DNA of 57,503 nucleotides from Bordetella parapertussis. GTDB lineage: Bacteria; Pseudomonadota; Gammaproteobacteria; Burkholderiales; Burkholderiaceae_C. The position numbers were made by a program, and so were the translations under genes. Every line of letters starts with the position of its first letter. Within the stretch, counting starts at the first letter, position 1. The notes under the pieces were generated by a model. It had not been told where the DNA came from and searched no databases. It was given only the letters and a program-made list of their open reading frames with translations. Shown in pieces: positions 24,332 to 34,979 of the stretch. The DNA lies in NCBI GenBank assembly GCA_945878065.1, contig CAMDXA010000012.1:1-57503 (forward strand), in the 5' to 3' direction.

Positions 24332-26177
24332 GCAATGTGTGTTGGTGTTGGCATGGGCGGCCTGCCCGGTGTTTGCGAATGCGCCAGACCTCCATTTCCC
24401 CGTGTGGCATTTGTTGCGCGTGGTGGTTGACCATGATGCCGAACTGACGCCAGAGCAAGCTTGGCATCGCAGTGTGCAAGCCGACGCATTGCGATTGGCG
24501 CAACCGCATCAGGTGCTGGCACCCGCCAAAAGTGCGCCCCATTGGGCCGCATGGTCGGTGCCAGTTGAATATGCGCAGCAATTGCCATTGTGGTTGAGTT
24601 TGCAGTCACCCACGCAAGACCGTGCAGAGGTGTGGCTGCGCTTCAATGACGGGCCATGGCAGCATCAAGCAGCTCTGCATGAAACCACTTCACTGGGCTG
24701 GGGCAGCGGTCAGCTGTTTTTTACCTGGCCTCTCTACGACACCACTTACAGGCGGATGGACGTGTTGATGCGCATCCACGGTTTGAACCGTGTTCAATTC
24801 CCTGTGGTCATGCAAAAGCCGCAGGTCTTCATGCAGCAACATTTGAAATTGTGCTTATTGATCGGAGGTATTTTGGCAGCGCCCTTGTTGCTGGTGATCT
24901 ACAGTTCGACATTTCTGCCAGTACTCAAATCAAAAACATTGCTGCTCTTTAATGCCTTGGCGGTATTGGAACTGGTGGCGGGATTTTGGATCAGTGGCTT
25001 GATGCATTTGATCTGGCCAGATCTCAGTCGCCAGCATGCTGCATTCATCGGCACCACGGCCTATGGGGTATTGTTTGCGGTCAGTATTTATCACGCGCAG
25101 GCGTTCATGAAAACTTCTCTTAACCATCCGCGCTTGCATGCCTGTATGCATGGTTTTGCCGGTGTCTGGTGGGCGGTACTGCTGGGTTGTTTGTGGCTGT
25201 GGCCACAGCACATGCGGTTTGTCTTGCTCTTGGGTGGCAGTTTGCATGCATTGCTTTTGCTGGCAGTGAGTGTTTGGTTTTACCGTTTGCAACCCAGTCT
25301 CAATCGCAGCATTTTTATAGTGGTTTGGGTGGTGTATTTGCTCGGTATGCTGGTGTATTGGTTGTTCAGATATTGGGAGTGGCCATTGGTCACTACGCTG
25401 GGAACACATTTCATACAAGGGGCGTTGGTGGCCACCTTGTTGGGTTGGAGCGCCTGTATGCATGTGCTGCAAGACCGTGATGCCTTGCGCTTAGAAATGC
25501 AATTGTCAAAAGAGCGCAGCCGTTGGTTTGCAGCGGCACACCATGATTTGTGGCAGCCCATACAAAGTATGTTGCTTTACGCACGGGCTTTGGTTCTGGC
25601 CCCTGAAGCCAGACGCCCGGGATTGTTTTCAGGCTTGCAACTTGCCAGTCGCTCGGTGGATGATTTCATGAACCATTTACGGATTTGGGCGGATGGTGTG
25701 AATGATGTGCAGCACCGACGGGGACAAACAAGTACTTTAAGTGCGCATGAATTGTTGCAACCACTGGTCGTGGAAATGCGCTTGCTGGCAGAGCAAAAAC
25801 ATATTCTGTTGCGGTATCAACCCTCGCGCTGCATCGTGGCGGTAGATGAATTGCAAGTCGGGCGCATGGTGCGCAATTTGCTCACCAATGCTTTGCGCTA
25901 CACACAAGCGGGCGGCAGTGTGTTGATCGGTTGTCGCCGCGAAGGGAGTTTGTTGTGGATCTGGTGCATGGACACAGGCTTGGGCATGTCTCAATCGCAG
26001 TTGTCAGATTGTTTTGAAGCCTTCACCCGTTTCGACAAGGGTACGCAACCATTGCGCACACTCGGCTTAGGCTTGTACAGTTTCAAAGAATTGGCACAAA
26101 AAATGGGTATGAAAACCCGCTGGCACAGTAGCCTTGGCAAAGGAACCATGATTGGTTTTGCAGTTGCAGTGGCGTGA
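24318..26177 (+). CDS. Seven-TM sensor histidine kinase (7TMR-DISM-like)
   Basis: 619 residues. A signal peptide precedes a periplasmic beta-rich domain (about 30-170, with WLSLQSPTQDRAEVWLRFND) that resembles 7TMR-DISM extracellular domains. Seven hydrophobic helices follow (about 175-390), then a HisKA-like dimerisation domain with AAAHHDLWQPIQSML (phospho-acceptor His in HHDLWQP) and a HATPase domain with NLLTNALRYT (N box), DTGLGM (G1) and LGLGLYSFKELAQ (G2). It therefore has all kinase motifs. It probably senses a periplasmic ligand, of unknown nature, and phosphorylates the LuxR-type regulator encoded just upstream. Confidence 0.88.
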   Translation: MKFFKQCVLVLAWAACPVFANAPDLHFPVWHLLRVVVDHDAELTPEQAWHRSVQADALRLAQPHQVLAPAKSAPHWAAWSVPVEYAQQLPLWLSLQSPTQDRAEVWLRFNDGPWQHQAALHETTSLGWGSGQLFFTWPLYDTTYRRMDVLMRIHGLNRVQFPVVMQKPQVFMQQHLKLCLLIGGILAAPLLLVIYSSTFLPVLKSKTLLLFNALAVLELVAGFWISGLMHLIWPDLSRQHAAFIGTTAYGVLFAVSIYHAQAFMKTSLNHPRLHACMHGFAGVWWAVLLGCLWLWPQHMRFVLLLGGSLHALLLLAVSVWFYRLQPSLNRSIFIVVWVVYLLGMLVYWLFRYWEWPLVTTLGTHFIQGALVATLLGWSACMHVLQDRDALRLEMQLSKERSRWFAAAHHDLWQPIQSMLLYARALVLAPEARRPGLFSGLQLASRSVDDFMNHLRIWADGVNDVQHRRGQTSTLSAHELLQPLVVEMRLLAEQKHILLRYQPSRCIVAVDELQVGRMVRNLLTNALRYTQAGGSVLIGCRREGSLLWIWCMDTGLGMSQSQLSDCFEAFTRFDKGTQPLRTLGLGLYSFKELAQKMGMKTRWHSSLGKGTMIGFAVAVA

Positions 26178-26183
26178 TGTCAG

Positions 26184-27035
26184 TCAGACCAGCGACGCAG
26201 ATTGCGATATCTGCAACCAAGTCGCCGCCGCCGTTTGCAAATTACGCGTCTCACCGGTGGCGAGCAACTGCAGGGAAGGGGGGTATTCAGGGCCAGCCAG
26301 CAAGTGTTTGTCATGCAGCACTTGGGACACGCGTCTGGCCACGGGGGCGCCAGTGTCTAGCAAGCTCACATGTGGTCCGACCACACTTTGTATCAATGGT
26401 TTGGCAAACGGGTAATGGGTGCAACCCAGCACCACGGTGTCTATTTGGTGTTCTTCTGTGCCAAATTCGCCCATGGCACCTAAGTGCTTGCGACACAAAG
26501 TGAGCACCTCGCTACTGTCCGCATGCTGCCATTGCTGCTCAATGGCATCAGCCAATCCATCACACGCTTGCAACACAAATTCGGCTCGGTCTTGCAAGCT
26601 GCGGTGTAGCTCTTGGAATTTGGCGCTGCCCAATGTGCCAGCTGTCGCCATCACACCAATGCGCCGAGTGCGACTTTGCTGAGCCGCCGGCTTGATGGCA
26701 GGCTCGACCCCGAAAATCGGCAGTTGCGCAAACTCTTGTCGCAACACATGGATGGCCAAAGCGGTAGCGGTATTGCAAGCCAACACAAAAGCTTTGATGT
26801 GGTGTTGCCGCAGCAAAATATGCAGCACATGCCGGGCGCGTTCGAGTACAAATGCTTCATCACGTTCGCCATACGGCGCAAAGCCACTGTCAGCCAAATA
26901 CACAAATGACTCATTTGGCAGTTGCTGCTGAAGCGCTTGCAAAATGCTCAGGCCGCCGACACCGCTGTCAAACACACCCACCGGCGCATTGGGCAAGGCG
27001 GTTGTTAGATGAGACGAATTGGGGCTTTGCAACAC
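26184..27035 (-). CDS. murI: Glutamate racemase
   Basis: About 283 residues. It interconverts L- and D-glutamate for peptidoglycan synthesis. VGVFDSGVGGLSIL at the N-terminus holds the first acid, AFVLACNTATALA the first catalytic Cys, and VVLGCTHYPFAKPLI the second Cys. The start is unclear: no ATG lies close to the domain start, and GTG 27035 or TTG 27041, which overlap or abut the fumarase stop, are best placed. Its stop is only 6 bases from that of the sensor kinase gene, which converges on it. Confidence 0.93.
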   Translation of the reverse strand: MLQSPNSSHLTTALPNAPVGVFDSGVGGLSILQALQQQLPNESFVYLADSGFAPYGERDEAFVLERARHVLHILLRQHHIKAFVLACNTATALAIHVLRQEFAQLPIFGVEPAIKPAAQQSRTRRIGVMATAGTLGSAKFQELHRSLQDRAEFVLQACDGLADAIEQQWQHADSSEVLTLCRKHLGAMGEFGTEEHQIDTVVLGCTHYPFAKPLIQSVVGPHVSLLDTGAPVARRVSQVLHDKHLLAGPEYPPSLQLLATGETRNLQTAAATWLQISQSASLV

Positions 27036-27037
27036 GG

Positions 27038-28588
27038 TCAATGGCTGGTGACAGCAATGCCTTTGAACTCGCCGCTGGCGATGCGCTTGGACCATTCGGC
27101 CGGGCCGGTGATGTGCGCACTGGTGCCGCCCGCATCCACTGCGACAGTGACCGGCATGTCGACCACATCGAATTCATAAATCGCTTCCATGCCCAGGTCG
27201 GCAAAGCCCACCACCTTGGCGTGTTTGATGGCTTTGGACACGAGGTAGGCCGCGCCGCCGACCGCCATCAAATAAGCCGACTTGTGTTTTTGAATGGCTT
27301 CAATGGCGGTGGGGCCGCGCTCGGCTTTGCCGACCATGGCGATCAAACCGGTTTGCGCCAGCATCATTTCGGTGAATTTGTCCATGCGCGTGGCCGTGGT
27401 CGGACCGGCAGGCCCGACGGCTTCATCGCCTACCGGATCAACCGGACCGACGTAGTAAATCACGCGGTTGGTGAAATCCACAGGGAGAGGTTCACCTTTG
27501 CCCAGCATGTCTTGGATGCGTTTGTGCGCGGCATCGCGCCCGGTCAGCATCTTGCCGTTGAGCAGCAAGGTTTGACCCGGTTTCCAAGCCGCCACTTGTT
27601 CGCGGGTCAAGTGATTCAAATCGACGCGCTGGCTTTTTTGCGTGTCAGGCATCCAATTGACTTTTGGCCAGCTGTCCAGCGACGGCGGATCAAGATAAAC
27701 AGGGCCGCTGCCGTCCATCAAGAAATGCGCATGGCGAGTGGCCGCGCAGTTCGGGATCATGGCCACCGGCTTGCTGGCTGCGTGCGTCGGGTACATCTTG
27801 ATTTTGATGTCCAGCACAGTGGTCAACCCCCCCAAGCCTTGCGCGCCTATGCCCAGTGCATTGACTTTTTCGTACAACTCTAAACGCAGTTCTTCGGTTT
27901 GCGTCAGCTTCTCGCCCTTGGCTGCTTTGGCCTGCAACTCGTACATGTCCAAGTCGTCCATCAAACTTTCTTTGGCCATCAACATGGCTTTTTCTGCTGT
28001 GCCGCCAATGCCAATGCCGAGCATGCCCGGCGGACACCAACCGGCGCCCATGGTCGGCACGGTTTTGAGCACCCAGTCCACCAGGTTGTCGCTGGGGTTG
28101 AGCATCACCATCTTGGATTTGTTTTCACTGCCGCCGCCCTTGGCTGCGACGGTGACTTCCAGAGTGTCGCCGGGCACCAGTTCGGTGAAGATAACTGCCG
28201 GTGTGTTGTCACCGGTGTTCTTGCGAGCGAACTGCGGGTCAGCGACCACACTGGCGCGCAAACGGTTGTCGGTGTGGTTGTAGGCGCGACGCACGCCTTC
28301 GTTGATGGCGTCGTCCAAACTGCCGCTGAAGCCCTCGAAGCGCACACCCATGCCGACTTTGAGAAACACATTCACGATGCCGGTGTCCTGGCAAATCGGG
28401 CGGTGGCCGGTGGCGCTCATTTTGCTGTTGGTCAAAATTTGCGCAATGGCATCTTTGGCCGCAGCGCTTTGCTCGCGCTCGTAGGCACGCGCCAAGTGCG
28501 CGATGTAGTCTGCCGGGTGGTAGTAGCTGATGTATTGCAGTGCAGCGGCTACTGATTCAATCAAGTCGTGTTGTGTGATGTTGCTCAT
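27038..28588 (-). CDS. fumA: Fumarate hydratase class I (iron-sulfur)
   Basis: 516 residues, the single-chain two-domain class I form. It hydrates fumarate to malate in the TCA cycle. Three cysteines expected to ligate the 4Fe-4S cluster lie in PICQDTGIVNVF, GAGWCPPGMLGIG and IPNCAATRHAHF. The C-terminal beta domain begins around residue 330 and contains PAGPTTATRMDKF and AERGPTAIEAIQ. It starts at ATG 28588. murI follows directly and is likely in the same operon. Confidence 0.95.
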   Translation of the reverse strand: MSNITQHDLIESVAAALQYISYYHPADYIAHLARAYEREQSAAAKDAIAQILTNSKMSATGHRPICQDTGIVNVFLKVGMGVRFEGFSGSLDDAINEGVRRAYNHTDNRLRASVVADPQFARKNTGDNTPAVIFTELVPGDTLEVTVAAKGGGSENKSKMVMLNPSDNLVDWVLKTVPTMGAGWCPPGMLGIGIGGTAEKAMLMAKESLMDDLDMYELQAKAAKGEKLTQTEELRLELYEKVNALGIGAQGLGGLTTVLDIKIKMYPTHAASKPVAMIPNCAATRHAHFLMDGSGPVYLDPPSLDSWPKVNWMPDTQKSQRVDLNHLTREQVAAWKPGQTLLLNGKMLTGRDAAHKRIQDMLGKGEPLPVDFTNRVIYYVGPVDPVGDEAVGPAGPTTATRMDKFTEMMLAQTGLIAMVGKAERGPTAIEAIQKHKSAYLMAVGGAAYLVSKAIKHAKVVGFADLGMEAIYEFDVVDMPVTVAVDAGGTSAHITGPAEWSKRIASGEFKGIAVTSH

Positions 28589-28619
28589 GTCGGTTGTGGT
28601 GTTGGCTTGCCAATGAGAA

Positions 28620-29231
28620 TCAATGCGTGGAACCTAATGAACGGGTTTGGTTCAGCAGCTTGTCGGTGTAGGCAATCGCTATGGCACTGAGTAAAAAAGC
28701 GATATGAATAATGGTTTGCCAGATCAAAACTTTTTCATCGTAGTTGCCGGCATTGATGAAAGTTTTGAGCAAATGAATGGATGAGATGCCAATGATGGCC
28801 ATGGCCAATTTCACTTTCAGCACCGATGCGTTCACATGGCTTAACCATTCCGGTTGGTCGGGGTGCTGTTCAAGGTACATGCGAGAGACAAAAGTTTCAT
28901 AGCCTCCGACGATGACCATGATCAGCAAATTGGAGATCATCACCACATCAATCAAGGCCAGCACCACCAGCATGATGATGGTTTCATTCAACCCAGTAGG
29001 CGGGACATCGGTTTTATAGCCAATGCTGTTGACCAGTGCTTGTAAGGCTGTCTGGCTGCCAAAGGTGGCTTCAAGCAAATGCAACAATTCCACCCAGAAA
29101 TGGAAAGCGTAGACCGCTTGCGCAGCGATCAGCCCTAAGTAAAGGGGCAGTTGCAGCCAACGACTGGAGAAAATCAGGCGTGACAGCAGAGAAGTTTGAC
29201 GCGGTGGGTTAACAGGGCTGGAATCAGACAT
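28620..29231 (-). CDS. UPF0114 (YqhA-like) membrane protein
   Basis: About 203 residues with four strongly hydrophobic helices: [60 protein letters not shown] and [30 protein letters not shown] between helices two and three is a recognisable family motif. The function of UPF0114 is not established. MSDSS at 29231 is the chosen start; MKAMHM at 29246 is an alternative. It is divergent from acsA, separated by 168 bases that must hold both promoters. Confidence 0.85.
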   Translation of the reverse strand: MSDSSPVNPPRQTSLLSRLIFSSRWLQLPLYLGLIAAQAVYAFHFWVELLHLLEATFGSQTALQALVNSIGYKTDVPPTGLNETIIMLVVLALIDVVMISNLLIMVIVGGYETFVSRMYLEQHPDQPEWLSHVNASVLKVKLAMAIIGISSIHLLKTFINAGNYDEKVLIWQTIIHIAFLLSAIAIAYTDKLLNQTRSLGSTH

Positions 29232-29399
29232 ATGCATCGCTTTCATCAGAGAGAAGACAAACTGCTTAAAACCTTGATTCTAGGGAACGAAATTTACCCA
29301 GCCGTAAGCTTCAAGCCAGTCAGTGGCATGTAAGAGCCATGCACGACAGTCTCTCTCAACCAGAGCCGCACAGCGGCCTTCAATACCAGGAGACAAGCC

Positions 29400-31373
29400 A
29401 TGAGCCACGACCACCCCTTACCGGTGATTGCACCGCCCCCCGCATTTGCCAAGCAAGCCACCGTGTCAGGCATGGACGCCTACCATGCATTGGTCAAACA
29501 TGCAGAGGAAGACTATGAGGGTTTTTGGGCCACGCAGGCCAAGAGGTTGTTGCATTGGCAAACCCCATTTACCAAATCGCTGAACCAAGACAAAGCGCCG
29601 TTCTTTACATGGTTTGAAGATGGTCGCTTGAACGCCTCATACAACTGCCTGGACCGCAATGTCGAGCGCGGGCTGGGCGACAAAACCGCCATCATTTTTG
29701 AAGCCGACGGCGGTGAAGTCACACACACCACGTATGCGCAATTGTTGGCGCGCACCTGCCAGATTGCTAACGCCATGAAGTCGCTGGGTGTGGTCAAAGG
29801 CGACCGCGTCATCATCTACATCTCTATGTCGGTGGACGGCGTGGCGGCGATGCAAGCCTGTGCCCGCATCGGCGCGACGCATTCGGTGGTGTTCGGCGGT
29901 TTCTCTGCGCAAAGTTTGCGCGACCGCATTGAAGACACCGGCGCCAAACTTGTCATCACCGCCGACCACCAGTTGCGCGGCGGCAAGCAACTGCCATTGA
30001 AATCCATCGTCGATGAAGCGCTGACATTGGGTGGCTGCGACAGCATCAAGCACGTGCTAGTGGCCAAACGCTCGGGCGCAGAGGTGGCAATGCATGCGGG
30101 CCGCGACTTGTGGCTATCAGACGTGGCTGACAAGCAAGCCACCACATGCACGCCTGAGTGGGTAGAGGCCGAGCATCCCTTGTTCTTGTTGTACACATCC
30201 GGCTCGACCGGCAAACCGAAGGGCGTGCAACACAGCACCGGCGGTTATCTGATGCACGCCGCGCTCACCACCGAGTGGACATTCGATTTGAAACACGATG
30301 ACGTTTTTTGGTGTACGGCGGATATCGGTTGGGTCACCGGCCACACGTACATCGCCTATGGTCCACTGGCATTGGGCGGCACACAAATTGTGTTTGAAGG
30401 TGTGCCCACTTTCCCCGATGCAGGTCGTTTCTGGAAGATGATCCAAGACCACAAGGTCAGTATTTTTTATACCGCACCCACTGCAATTCGTTCCTTGATC
30501 AAAGCGGCAGAGAGCAACGAAGCGGTGCATCCGGCGCGTTACGACTTGAACAGTTTGCGCTTGTTAGGTTCTGTCGGCGAACCGATCAACCCTGCGGCCT
30601 GGGAGTGGTACCACCAGCATGTGGGCGGCAACCGTTGCCCCATCGTCGATACGTTTTGGCAAACCGAAACCGGCGGTCACATGATCACGCCGCTGCCGGG
30701 TGCCACACACTTGGTGCCTGGTTCATGCACACTGCCGTTCCCCGGTATACATGCGGCCATCGTGGACGAGACAGGCAAAGATGTACCCAATGGACAGGCC
30801 GGTATTCTGGTGGTGAAAAAACCTTGGCCTTCGATGATTCGCACCATCTGGGGCGACCCCGAGCGTTTCAAGAAAAGCTATTTTCCCGAAGACTTTCAAG
30901 GCAAATACTACTTGGCAGGTGACGGCGCAATCCGCGATACACACACCGGCAACTTCACCATCACGGGCCGCATCGACGATGTGTTGAACGTGTCAGGTCA
31001 CCGCATGGGCACCATGGAAATTGAATCGGCCTTGGTGAGTTGCACCGAGTTGGTGGCCGAAGCTGCGGTGGTCGGTCGCCCTGACGACACGACAGGCGAG
31101 GCCATATGTGCTTTTGTGGTGCTCAAGCGTTCGCGTCCGACAGGGGACGAAGCCAAGCAAATCGCCAAGATGTTGCGTGACCATGTGGGCAAAGAAATCG
31201 GACCGATTGCCAAGCCCAAAGATATTCGCTTTGGTGAGAACTTGCCCAAAACGCGTTCCGGCAAGATCATGCGCAGGTTGCTGCGCTCTATTGCCAAGGG
31301 CGAGGCGATCACGCAAGACGTGTCCACTTTAGAGAACCCGGCGATATTGACGCAGTTGTCGGAGAGCGTTTGA
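29400..31373 (+). CDS. acsA: Acetyl-CoA synthetase
   Basis: 657 residues, the standard length. It activates acetate with ATP to acetyl-AMP and then acetyl-CoA. The phosphate loop [11 protein letters not shown] lies near residue 265, FWQTETGGH near 418, [14 protein letters not shown] near 505, [20 protein letters not shown] is the hinge, and [12 protein letters not shown] near the C-terminus holds the catalytic Lys that is acetylated for regulation in this family. ATG 29400 is preceded by GGAGAC. It stands alone on its transcript, with UPF0114 divergent. Confidence 0.97.
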   Translation: MSHDHPLPVIAPPPAFAKQATVSGMDAYHALVKHAEEDYEGFWATQAKRLLHWQTPFTKSLNQDKAPFFTWFEDGRLNASYNCLDRNVERGLGDKTAIIFEADGGEVTHTTYAQLLARTCQIANAMKSLGVVKGDRVIIYISMSVDGVAAMQACARIGATHSVVFGGFSAQSLRDRIEDTGAKLVITADHQLRGGKQLPLKSIVDEALTLGGCDSIKHVLVAKRSGAEVAMHAGRDLWLSDVADKQATTCTPEWVEAEHPLFLLYTSGSTGKPKGVQHSTGGYLMHAALTTEWTFDLKHDDVFWCTADIGWVTGHTYIAYGPLALGGTQIVFEGVPTFPDAGRFWKMIQDHKVSIFYTAPTAIRSLIKAAESNEAVHPARYDLNSLRLLGSVGEPINPAAWEWYHQHVGGNRCPIVDTFWQTETGGHMITPLPGATHLVPGSCTLPFPGIHAAIVDETGKDVPNGQAGILVVKKPWPSMIRTIWGDPERFKKSYFPEDFQGKYYLAGDGAIRDTHTGNFTITGRIDDVLNVSGHRMGTMEIESALVSCTELVAEAAVVGRPDDTTGEAICAFVVLKRSRPTGDEAKQIAKMLRDHVGKEIGPIAKPKDIRFGENLPKTRSGKIMRRLLRSIAKGEAITQDVSTLENPAILTQLSESV

Positions 31374-31536
31374 TTTCCTCTTTAATTAGAACCTGATTTC
31401 AATGAGTCGGAGAAAATATATCGACCGAGCCGGCATGGCGTGAACACCTGGGTTGAATAGAAGTCACGCTTAGGCCGACCCATCCGGAATCAATTGGAAC
31501 CTGCCCCCAACTAAGAAGCGGCATAACGCAACAGGC

Positions 31537-31565
31537 AAAAAAAAGAGCAACCGAAGTTGCTCTTT
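31537..31565 (-). terminator. Terminator of the cytochrome c gene
   Basis: On the minus strand AAAGAGCAAC-TTCG-GTTGCTCTTT forms a stable stem with a UUCG tetraloop followed by a T-run. It lies 19 bases after the cytochrome c stop. The rest of 31374-31536 holds no gene that I can support. Confidence 0.9.
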
Positions 31566-31583
31566 AGATGAACGAAAAAAATA

Positions 31584-31889
31584 TTACTTGAGACCCAAAA
31601 TCCAAGTCGCCAATTTCTTGCCTTCAGCTTCGTTGACTTGCGGGTTGGCAGGCATCGGAATCGCACCCCAGACACCGCCGCCACCTTGACGGATTTTGGT
31701 TGCCAAAGTGGCTGCAGCTTCTTTGTTGCCCGCATATTTTTTTGCCACTTGCTTGAATGAAGGGCCCAGTACTTGCGTGCCGACTGCATGACAACCCAAA
31801 CAATTTTTTGCTCCTGCCAATTTTTCATCTGCAAAAGCCAGCGGGCCCAAACCAATAGCCAACAAAGAAGCCAGCAGCGCACGTTTCAT
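31584..31889 (-). CDS. Small class I cytochrome c (c551/c552-like)
   Basis: 101 residues. A signal peptide (MKRALLASLLAIGLGPLAFA) is followed by an ~81-residue mature protein with one haem site, CLGCH, and the distal Met in GAIPMPANP. The pattern matches periplasmic c551/c552-type electron carriers that feed terminal oxidases or reductases. The start ATG at 31889 is chosen for the signal peptide; the longer frame upstream lacks one. It lies 25 bases downstream of the ilvD stop, likely cotranscribed with or without its own promoter. Confidence 0.93.
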   Translation of the reverse strand: MKRALLASLLAIGLGPLAFADEKLAGAKNCLGCHAVGTQVLGPSFKQVAKKYAGNKEAAATLATKIRQGGGGVWGAIPMPANPQVNEAEGKKLATWILGLK

Positions 31890-31914
31890 TTTCAAATCCT
31901 TGTTAAAAAGAGGA

Positions 31915-33609
31915 TCAGAATAAATCAAGCACAGCACCCTTGCTGGCAGTACTGGCATTGTGTGCAAATTTGGCTTGCACCCCACGGGTGTAGCGCGGCG
32001 CGGGTGCTTTCCATGCCGCGCGGCGTTTGGCAATTTCAGCATCCGGCACATTCAATTGCAACAGCAATTTGTGGGCATCAATCGTGATGCTGTCGCCTTC
32101 GTGGATCAGCGCAATCGTGCCGCCCACCGCAGCCTCTGGTGCCACATGGCCGACCACCATGCCCCAAGTGCCGCCAGAGAAACGGCCATCCGTGATCAAA
32201 CCTACGCTTTCACCCAAACCTGCACCAATGAGTGCGCTGGTGGGTGCCAACATTTCAGGCATGCCAGGGCCACCTTTGGGCCCGAGGTAGCGCAACACCA
32301 TCACATCACCCGCTGTGATTTTTCCATCCAACACCGCTTTCAAGGCAGATTGCTCATCGTCAAACACACGCGCAGGGCCGGTGATGACCGGGTTTTTCAA
32401 TCCGGTGATTTTGGCGACAGCGCCTTCGGGGGACAAATTGCCTTTCAAAATCGCCAAGTGACCTTCGGCATACATGGGCTTGTCAATCGGACGAATCACA
32501 TCCTGGTCTGCGCGAGGCGCATCTGGCACATCAGCCAAATTCTCAGCCACGGTTTTGCCGGTGATGGTCATGCAGTCGCCGTGCAGCAAACCGGCTTTGA
32601 GCAACACCTTCATCACTTGCGGAATGCCGCCAGCTTTGTGTAAATCAACGGCCAAATATTTCCCGCTAGGCTTCAAGTCACAAATGACAGGCACTTTCTT
32701 GCGCATGCGCTCAAAGTCGTCAATCGTCCAGTCCACTTCTGCGGTGTGGGCAATCGCCAGAAAGTGGAGCACCGCGTTGGTGGAACCGCCCGTGGCCATG
32801 ATCACGGCGACCGCGTTTTCGATGGCTTTTTTCGTCACGATATCGCGCGGCTTCAAATCTTTTTTGATGGCTTCAATCAATACCTTGGCTGATTCTTTGG
32901 CGGAGTTCTGGGTTTCGTCATGCGGATTCGCCATGGTGGACGAATAAGGCAGCGACATACCCAGCGCCTCAAATGATGAGGACATGGTGTTGGCGGTGTA
33001 CATGCCGCCGCAACTGCCAGTACCTGGAATAGCGCGCATTTCAATTTCCCGCAAATCTGCGTCGCTGAGTTTGCCCGCTGCGTTTTCACCGACGGCTTCA
33101 AACACGCTGACGATGTTGAGGTCTTTGCCTTTGTAACTGCCGGGAAGAATGGTGCCGCCATACACATAAATAGCGGGCACATTGGCGCGCAACATGCCCA
33201 TCATGCCGCCGGGCATGTTTTTGTCGCAACCGCCAACCACCAGCACGCCGTCCATCCATTGACCACCGACACAGGTTTCAATGCAATCAGAAATGACTTC
33301 GCGGCTGGTGAGCGAATATTTCATGCCTTCGGTGCCCATGGACATGCCGTCGGAGATGGTGGGTGTACCGAAAATTTGCGCGTTGCCGCCGGCTTCTTCA
33401 ATGCCAGCGACTGCCGCGTCCGCCAGTTTTTGCAAGCCGCTGTTGCAAGGCGTGATGGTGGAATGACCGTTGGCCACGCCGACCATGGGTTTGGCGAAAT
33501 CGCCTTCTTGGTAGCCCATGCCGTAATACATGGAGCGGTTAGGTGCGCGGGATTTGCCTTCGGTGATATTGGCGGAGCGGCGATTGATTTTGATAGGAGC
33601 AGTGGCCAT
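31915..33609 (-). CDS. ilvD: Dihydroxy-acid dehydratase
   Basis: 564 residues. It dehydrates 2,3-dihydroxy-isovalerate/methylvalerate in the branched-chain amino-acid pathway with an Fe-S cluster. Cysteines that should bind the cluster occur in [24 protein letters not shown] and [29 protein letters not shown] is the late signature. The start at 33609 (MATAPIKIN) is the first ATG ahead of the conserved region; a TTG upstream is rejected. Confidence 0.97.
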   Translation of the reverse strand: MATAPIKINRRSANITEGKSRAPNRSMYYGMGYQEGDFAKPMVGVANGHSTITPCNSGLQKLADAAVAGIEEAGGNAQIFGTPTISDGMSMGTEGMKYSLTSREVISDCIETCVGGQWMDGVLVVGGCDKNMPGGMMGMLRANVPAIYVYGGTILPGSYKGKDLNIVSVFEAVGENAAGKLSDADLREIEMRAIPGTGSCGGMYTANTMSSSFEALGMSLPYSSTMANPHDETQNSAKESAKVLIEAIKKDLKPRDIVTKKAIENAVAVIMATGGSTNAVLHFLAIAHTAEVDWTIDDFERMRKKVPVICDLKPSGKYLAVDLHKAGGIPQVMKVLLKAGLLHGDCMTITGKTVAENLADVPDAPRADQDVIRPIDKPMYAEGHLAILKGNLSPEGAVAKITGLKNPVITGPARVFDDEQSALKAVLDGKITAGDVMVLRYLGPKGGPGMPEMLAPTSALIGAGLGESVGLITDGRFSGGTWGMVVGHVAPEAAVGGTIALIHEGDSITIDAHKLLLQLNVPDAEIAKRRAAWKAPAPRYTRGVQAKFAHNASTASKGAVLDLF

Positions 33610-33688
33610 TGAGAATCCCAAAATTGCTAAAGAACTGGAGTTTAGCTAGTTTCAATTGACCAATTTGCTGGCTGATGAGGCCGGTCAA

Positions 33689-34903
33689 TTACCGATATCG
33701 AATATTCAATGTGGCTTGGGCATTGAAAACGCCAGGTGTAATCAGGTTTGCATCACTTACCCCTGACCTTTTGACAAATATCACAGAGTGTCGGATACTT
33801 CTGTTGTTAAAAGTATCTCTTGATAGTCGTACCGCAGTTCTGTTTTTAACTGGAGTAGATGTACCCGAGACATTGTCAACTAACGATATTCTCACGCCCA
33901 CATTGGTTGCATAGTTAACACCTGAATCGTTCAATAAAATAGTGGGATCACCAGTATCAACATTTTGGTAATCCCAAAACAGATCTATTTGGTTAAAGGT
34001 GGAACTGCAATCGGCATTGATTTGCACTGTGAAATTGGTGGCTCGCAGCACTGAATTATTAAATATGGCTCTGTTGTTCTCATTCGGCAAAACTACCGTG
34101 GAAGGTACAGACACAGTGCATTTGCTCGAAACAAAGCCCAGGTAAATGTTTCTAGATCCTGAAATGACTCCACTGCGGTAAGAAACTTGTCTAGGACTGT
34201 CGCCTCCGTCCATCAAGGTTATTTGCAAATTGATGTCAGCCCCTAATTGAAAGCTTTTTGCGTCTGTACCAGATCTTGGAGTTGAACTGGTTTGGTAAAT
34301 GGTGACTGTGTGTGTGACGGAGTAAGCCCCGTCGCAAGCCGCGCCGTTGATCCCGGTGACTCTGATACCGCCCGAGGGGTTGGGAGAAGCTAAGAGTCCT
34401 CCGCCAGCACAAGCAACGGTGATTTTTTTTTCTATTTTAAAAATTGGATTGCCTGAAACAACCGCAGGTTCGTAAAAACTACTGCGGGTGGCGGAATTTT
34501 CTACATCTACAAAAAATATATCCACTGACGTGCCGTTATTGTTGAATGTAGGAGCCCCCCGCTGTGTGTAAATGCATGTATTGCGGCAAGAATCTGTGTC
34601 GAAAATTAAGTAGGCATCAGTGTTGGTTGTGCATTCGCTCGAACTTGAAGAGGCTAAAGGGGCTGTGGCTGTGTTTTGTGACAAAATTTTATCTACTGCC
34701 CCTGAATACACGGTGGCAGTGTTTATGAAATTCAAACTCAAATTAACTGAGCTGTATGAATAGGGCATGCAGGCAGTACCTGCTATTGCAGTTGGCTGAC
34801 AACATGTCAGCCAAAGCAAAATTACATATTTGAATATGCCAAATATTTTCTTTGAGTTGCAATCAATAAATTTAAATCGTTGATTCAGAGTGATAGTTTT
34901 CAT
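33689..34903 (-). CDS. Fimbrial tip adhesin-like protein (copy 1)
   Basis: About 404 residues. After a hydrophobic segment (YVILLWLTCCQPTAIAG) that probably acts as a signal peptide, there is an N-terminal receptor-like domain (about 45-255) rich in Ser/Thr/Asn. A C-terminal pilin-like domain follows: CTVSVPSTVVLPN, FTVQINADC, NVGVRISLV and a last strand AQATLNIRYR. That C-terminal fold is the donor-strand-complemented domain of chaperone-usher subunits, and two-domain proteins are normally tip adhesins. The neighbouring gene is a paralogue (shared ACAGGG and RVTGIN/RVRGIN blocks). Composition is AT-rich compared with ilvD next to it. Confidence 0.7.
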   Translation of the reverse strand: MKTITLNQRFKFIDCNSKKIFGIFKYVILLWLTCCQPTAIAGTACMPYSYSSVNLSLNFINTATVYSGAVDKILSQNTATAPLASSSSSECTTNTDAYLIFDTDSCRNTCIYTQRGAPTFNNNGTSVDIFFVDVENSATRSSFYEPAVVSGNPIFKIEKKITVACAGGGLLASPNPSGGIRVTGINGAACDGAYSVTHTVTIYQTSSTPRSGTDAKSFQLGADINLQITLMDGGDSPRQVSYRSGVISGSRNIYLGFVSSKCTVSVPSTVVLPNENNRAIFNNSVLRATNFTVQINADCSSTFNQIDLFWDYQNVDTGDPTILLNDSGVNYATNVGVRISLVDNVSGTSTPVKNRTAVRLSRDTFNNRSIRHSVIFVKRSGVSDANLITPGVFNAQATLNIRYR

Positions 34904-34979
34904 GCGTATCTCATCATGTGTCATCAAAGTTATTTGGATCCCGAGGTGCACGACAAGTTCATGGCGTTGTACCCAGTCT

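Noticed and set aside
27899..28555. Plus-strand 218-codon frame opposite the fumarase gene
   Set aside because: Antisense shadow; the fumarase reading frame is fully conserved.
29300..29399. Sigma-54 promoter upstream of acsA at TGGCATGTAAGAG
   Set aside because: The GC element is not at the required 10-base spacing from GG.
31395..31500. Possible insertion-sequence remnant between acsA and the cytochrome c gene (short frame MSRRKYIDRAGMA and a C-rich end)
   Set aside because: Too short to match any transposase, and no inverted ends or target duplications could be found by eye.
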